8,013 nt of DNA from Campylobacteraceae bacterium (GTDB lineage: Bacteria; Campylobacterota; Campylobacteria; Campylobacterales; Sulfurovaceae), in the NCBI GenBank assembly GCA_027022775.1, contig JALVXO010000220.1, positions 1 to 8,013 on the forward strand, in the 5' to 3' direction. Position numbers and translations under genes: made by a program. A model generated the notes under the pieces. The model was not told the origin of the DNA. It did no database searches and worked only from the letters and a program-made list of their open reading frames with translations. Below are positions 5,622 through 8,013 of this stretch, piece after piece (within the stretch, counting starts at the first letter, position 1; each line of letters opens with the position of its first letter).

Positions 5622-6479
5622 TTAGCTTTCTTGTCTATGTCTATAAAGATACTTCTCCAAAAGCCCCTTAAGCGCATTTTGAAGTTTTGGGTCAAATTTT
5701 TCAAATTCACCTTCTATTTTTTTAGCAAGAGTGTCGGCATACTCTACCGACTTTTCAAGCCCCAAAAGGTTTATAAAACTGTTTTTATCCCCGTCGTTTC
5801 CTATCGGTTTGCCAGCTTCCGCTTCGCTTAAAGTTACATCTATAATGTCATCTTGCACCTGGAAAAGCAGCCCTAAATCGAGCCCGAATTGATACAGCTT
5901 ATCTTCAATCTCTTTACCAAGTCCTGCAATTACCGCCCCCATAACCAAAGAGGCGGCGATTAATTTGGCGGTTTTATTAATATGGAGGCTCTCTGCCTGC
6001 TCAAGCGTCAAGGGGGTGTTCTCAAAAGCCAAATCGATAGCCTGCCCCAGAACCATGCCGCCAATACCGCCGTTTTGTGCAAGCAGTTTAATAAGTTTTA
6101 TCTTTACATCTTCTCTAAAAGGAGAGTTTGCAATAAGTTCAAAAGAGTATGTATTAAATGCATCGCCTATAAGCACAGCTGTAGCTTCGTCAAAAACAGT
6201 GTGCAAAGTTGCTATCCCGCGGCGCAAAGGGGCATTATCCATTGCCGGCAAATCATCATGAATCAGCGAATAGGTGTGAAAAAGCTCTACAGCCATCGCC
6301 ACCGGATAACTTGATTCCAAAAGAAGAGGCTCGTAAGCTTTTACAATGCTCAAAAGCAGCTTTGGACGGAACAGTTTGCCGCTGGCAGACAAAATATGCT
6401 CAATAGCCCTGTTGTAATCTGTGTAAAATGTCTCTACTTTTGGAATGCTGTTTTTAAAATAATCTTCGAAACTCTGCAT
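5622..6479 (-). CDS. ispA: Farnesyl/geranyl diphosphate synthase (short-chain polyprenyl synthase)
   Basis: A 285-residue short-chain trans-prenyltransferase that joins isopentenyl diphosphate to allylic diphosphates, most likely making farnesyl diphosphate for quinones and cell-wall lipid carriers. Visible motifs are SGKLFRP (33-39), the first aspartate-rich motif DDLPAMD (75-81) followed by LRRG (85-88), GQAIDL (145-150), NKTAKL (168-173) and the second aspartate-rich motif DDIID (210-214). YSLIHDD before the first motif and the two-residue insertion (DDLPAMD) are typical of bacterial farnesyl diphosphate synthases of the E. coli IspA type. Chain length cannot be proven from sequence, and a geranylgeranyl product is possible. 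The ATG has AGAGG four bases upstream and a TGATATAAT promoter. The last codon and the stop lie inside a repeat element, so the natural C-terminus may have been altered slightly. Confidence 0.93.
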   Translation of the reverse strand: MQSFEDYFKNSIPKVETFYTDYNRAIEHILSASGKLFRPKLLLSIVKAYEPLLLESSYPVAMAVELFHTYSLIHDDLPAMDNAPLRRGIATLHTVFDEATAVLIGDAFNTYSFELIANSPFREDVKIKLIKLLAQNGGIGGMVLGQAIDLAFENTPLTLEQAESLHINKTAKLIAASLVMGAVIAGLGKEIEDKLYQFGLDLGLLFQVQDDIIDVTLSEAEAGKPIGNDGDKNSFINLLGLEKSVEYADTLAKKIEGEFEKFDPKLQNALKGLLEKYLYRHRQES

Positions 6480-6504
6480 TAAGCCTCTTTGGCATTTTTG
6501 TTGG

Positions 6505-6516
6505 AATTATATCAAA
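6505..6516 (-). promoter_or_regulatory. Extended -10 promoter for ispA
   Basis: The minus strand reads TTTGATATAATT with a TATAAT at 6511-6506 preceded by TGA. It is in the 48-bp gap after yraN. Transcription would start near 6499, giving a leader of about 20 nt. The upstream sequence on the minus strand (AGTTTATTTTACTTT) is T-rich, as expected for Campylobacterota promoters lacking a firm -35. Its 12 bases are identical to those before the HP0268-family gene. Confidence 0.65.
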
Positions 6517-6527
6517 AGTAAAATAAA

Positions 6528-6860
6528 CTATAGAGTAATATTGCCAATTAATTCAATTTTATCTTTCTTAATTATCAAAGCATCTATACACCAGGCAAAA
6601 TTCAGCTTTTTAGCTTTTAAGTAATAGTGTGCGCTTTTTATTAAACGGTTAAGTTTTACCGGTGTTATATTATAAATAGGCTCAAAATTTTTCCTGCTTG
6701 CTTTTACTTCGATAAAATGCAAAACATTACCCTTTAAAGCGATAATATCTATCTCCCCCAGTTTACTTGCGTAAAAATTTCTTTCAACTATTTTAAACCC
6801 TCTCTCTTGCAGAAATTCAACTGCTCTTTTTTCACTGTTTTGTCCAAAAAACCGGCTCAT
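6528..6860 (-). CDS. YraN/UPF0102 nuclease-fold protein
   Basis: A 110-residue UPF0102 (YraN) protein. The family has a restriction endonuclease-like fold similar to Holliday-junction resolvases. Its cellular role is not settled, so no reaction is assigned. The signature is clear: an N-terminal FGQNSEKRAVEFLQERGFKI, then LGEIDIIA (34-41) with E36 and D38, then HFIEVKASR (48-56) with the E51-V-K53 pair. Together these form the expected metal-binding E/D-EVK set. ITPVKLNRLIKSAHYYL (65-81) and WCIDALII (90-97) are the usual downstream blocks. Length is normal or slightly short for the family. The ATG lies 11 bp after the upstream molybdoenzyme stop, with AAGGA (6866-6870) five bases before it, so the two genes are probably co-transcribed. 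Cytosolic; no signal peptide or membrane segment. Confidence 0.93.
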   Translation of the reverse strand: MSRFFGQNSEKRAVEFLQERGFKIVERNFYASKLGEIDIIALKGNVLHFIEVKASRKNFEPIYNITPVKLNRLIKSAHYYLKAKKLNFAWCIDALIIKKDKIELIGNITL

Positions 6861-6871
6861 TGTTATCCTTG

Positions 6872-8013
6872 TCAGCTTGCATAGGCGGCTCCTGCCGGGA
6901 TGACTTCTACTTTAAGCGATTTAAAGCGTGCAGTCATCACCAAATCGTCGCACTCATTTCCAAAAAGCGCATTTATTTTTGATTTTGCGTGGTGAAAAGT
7001 AACATATAGGCTTTTGCCTTTTAAAGTGTCGCTGTATCTTACCTTTAGCGCTTCGCTGGTTCCGTATTGCGTTTTTAAAATTACCCTCTCGCCAAAAAGC
7101 TTTTTTGCACTTGGCGGGGCAAGCAGGATATCTTCGTCATATTTGCTAATTAGCTTTTGGCTTCTTTTAGTCTGCGCAGCATTGTTGTAGTGGGCTAAAA
7201 TTCTGCCTGTTGTCAAATACCACCCTTTTAAGCTGTTTAAATCCACTTTTTCTTCTAAAATATCCTTAAGCATTCCGCGCATCTGCCAGCGGTTGTAAAC
7301 AAAGCGCCCCAAGCCATCTTTGGTTCTAAAATCGAGCAAGTGCAAAATAGGGGTATCTTCGTGATAAATCGGCCACTGCATCCCGCGCTTATTGTGTCGC
7401 CTTAAGCGGTAGTATGCTGCGCCGCTAAAGCGTCTGTGGGCAACTTGGCGCACTTCGTCCCAAATCTCTTCGCTGCTTTTATAGTTAAAACTTCCGCCCA
7501 TTTTTTTATCGATTGCCTGCAAAATTTCCCAATCATCGGGCAAATCGCTTTTAATAAGTGGCTGCGAAAGGTGCAGCCGGCGCATAGCATTAACATAAAC
7601 ACCGGTTTTTTCATAAGCGCTTTTAACCCCAAAAACAATATCGGCACGGCTTGCAATATCGTTTAAAAAGAGTTCTTGCACAATCAATAGTTCCAAATTT
7701 TCGATTGCTTTAATGCTTTGGTTTACATTTGGGTGAATATGGGTAATATCCTCGCCCATATTGTAAAGAGCTTTTATTTTACCCTCTAGCATCTGCTCAA
7801 TTAGTTGCGGGGTCATTAAGCCAATCTCTTTTGGCTTTTGGTAATCGGGCGCATAGTATGGCAGGCATCCCATATCGCAAGCGCCCTGAACATTATTCTG
7901 CCCTCTAAGCGGCATAAGCCCGGCACCAATCTTGCCAATATTCCCCGTAAGCAGCGCCAGATGGGTAATTGCCATAACCGCTTTAGAGCCATCTATATGT
8001 TCGGTCACACCCA
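6872..8013 (-). CDS. Formate dehydrogenase-like molybdopterin oxidoreductase, C-terminal part
   Basis: The C-terminal ~380 residues of a molybdopterin-bis-MGD oxidoreductase. The frame remains open at the right edge, reading GVTEHIDGSKAV; the first in-window GTG (8008) is internal, not a start. LTGNIGKIGAGLMPLRGQNNVQGACDMG (about residues 20-47 from that GTG) is the formate dehydrogenase-type block, and its arginine (R35) appears to correspond to the active-site arginine near R333 of E. coli FdhF. YNMGEDITHIHPN, QELFLNDIASRADIVFG, DDWEIL and MQWPIY follow. A C-terminal molybdopterin dinucleotide-binding domain spans about 255-372 (WYLTTGRILAHYNNAAQT, then YVTFHHAKSKINALFG). The catalytic Cys/Sec, Fe-S ligands and any Tat signal lie outside the window, so location, partner subunits and direction (formate oxidation or CO2 reduction) are unknown. 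A related molybdoenzyme with another substrate is possible. Confidence 0.88.
   Translation of the reverse strand, partial: GVTEHIDGSKAVMAITHLALLTGNIGKIGAGLMPLRGQNNVQGACDMGCLPYYAPDYQKPKEIGLMTPQLIEQMLEGKIKALYNMGEDITHIHPNVNQSIKAIENLELLIVQELFLNDIASRADIVFGVKSAYEKTGVYVNAMRRLHLSQPLIKSDLPDDWEILQAIDKKMGGSFNYKSSEEIWDEVRQVAHRRFSGAAYYRLRRHNKRGMQWPIYHEDTPILHLLDFRTKDGLGRFVYNRWQMRGMLKDILEEKVDLNSLKGWYLTTGRILAHYNNAAQTKRSQKLISKYDEDILLAPPSAKKLFGERVILKTQYGTSEALKVRYSDTLKGKSLYVTFHHAKSKINALFGNECDDLVMTARFKSLKVEVIPAGAAYAS

Larger units (their letters stand above)
5493..5629. repeat. Heptad-based inverted repeat element between ispA and tkt
   Basis: Two inverted 35-bp arms, 5493-5527 and 5595-5629, match at 30 of 35 positions. 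Each arm consists of about five degenerate heptads of the form AGCTNAG (left arm: AGCTCAG, AGCTAAG, AGCCTAG, AGCGTAG, AGCTAAC). The 67-bp centre holds two 13-base hairpins and a T8 run. The ispA stop codon (5622-5624) lies in the right arm. On RNA the arms could form a long stem able to reduce read-through into tkt or to protect the upstream mRNA; this is inference. No transposase or clear target duplication is seen. Confidence 0.8.

Noticed and set aside
5493..5629. CRISPR array
   Set aside because: The units are seven-base, degenerate and contiguous, with no spacers of regular length and no cas genes nearby.
5965..6406. Overlapping plus-strand open frames opposite ispA
   Set aside because: Three overlapping frames within a region where the minus strand encodes all prenyltransferase motifs; typical shadows.
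7402..7666. Open frames on both strands inside the formate dehydrogenase-like gene
   Set aside because: The main frame is continuous and has family motifs throughout; the others are chance frames.
1..8013. A new multigene defence, secretion or mobile system
   Set aside because: All genes belong to recognised housekeeping or metabolic families, on one strand and with similar base composition. There is no integrase, toxin-antitoxin pair, reverse transcriptase or phage gene.

Overview
The window looks like ordinary low-G+C chromosome from a member of the Campylobacterota (the former Epsilonproteobacteria). The evidence is a small protein of the HP0268 family, the epsilon-style enzymes around it, and AT-rich promoters built on TGATATAAT. 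The genus cannot be fixed from the sequence. A formate dehydrogenase-type molybdoenzyme would fit a respiratory or chemolithotrophic relative such as the Sulfurimonas, Sulfurovum or Hydrogenimonas groups, but that is inference.

Every supported gene is on the minus strand, so transcription runs from right to left. In that order: (1) the C-terminal half of a formate dehydrogenase-like molybdopterin oxidoreductase, cut by the right window edge (6872-8013), followed after 11 bp by a YraN/UPF0102 nuclease-fold protein (6528-6860). (2) A compact promoter, a farnesyl/geranyl diphosphate synthase (5622-6479), and after a 148-bp spacer filled by a symmetrical repeat, transketolase (3497-5473). (3) A gap of about 550 bp (2949-3496) with a post-tkt hairpin, an AT-rich stretch, a MITE-like element and the ppk promoter. 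(4) Polyphosphate kinase (861-2948), whose stop codon abuts the start codon of a gamma-carbonic-anhydrase-like protein (321-860). (5) A second TGATATAAT promoter and an HP0268-family small nuclease-like gene (27-263).

The genes are mostly housekeeping: isoprenoid precursors (ispA), non-oxidative pentose phosphate/carbon metabolism (tkt), polyphosphate storage (ppk), a CO2/bicarbonate or other hexapeptide-family activity, and formate oxidation or CO2 reduction. I found no defence island, CRISPR array, RNA gene or intact transposon, and no clearly novel multigene system.

The least ordinary material is intergenic. One element, 3058-3201, has 17-bp terminal inverted repeats, an internal inverted pair of 27-bp arms and a 7-bp direct flanking repeat. 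The other, 5493-5629, has two long inverted arms, each made of five degenerate heptads (consensus AGCTNAG), enclosing two small hairpins whose one differing base pair changes in a compensatory way. The ispA stop codon lies inside this second element.
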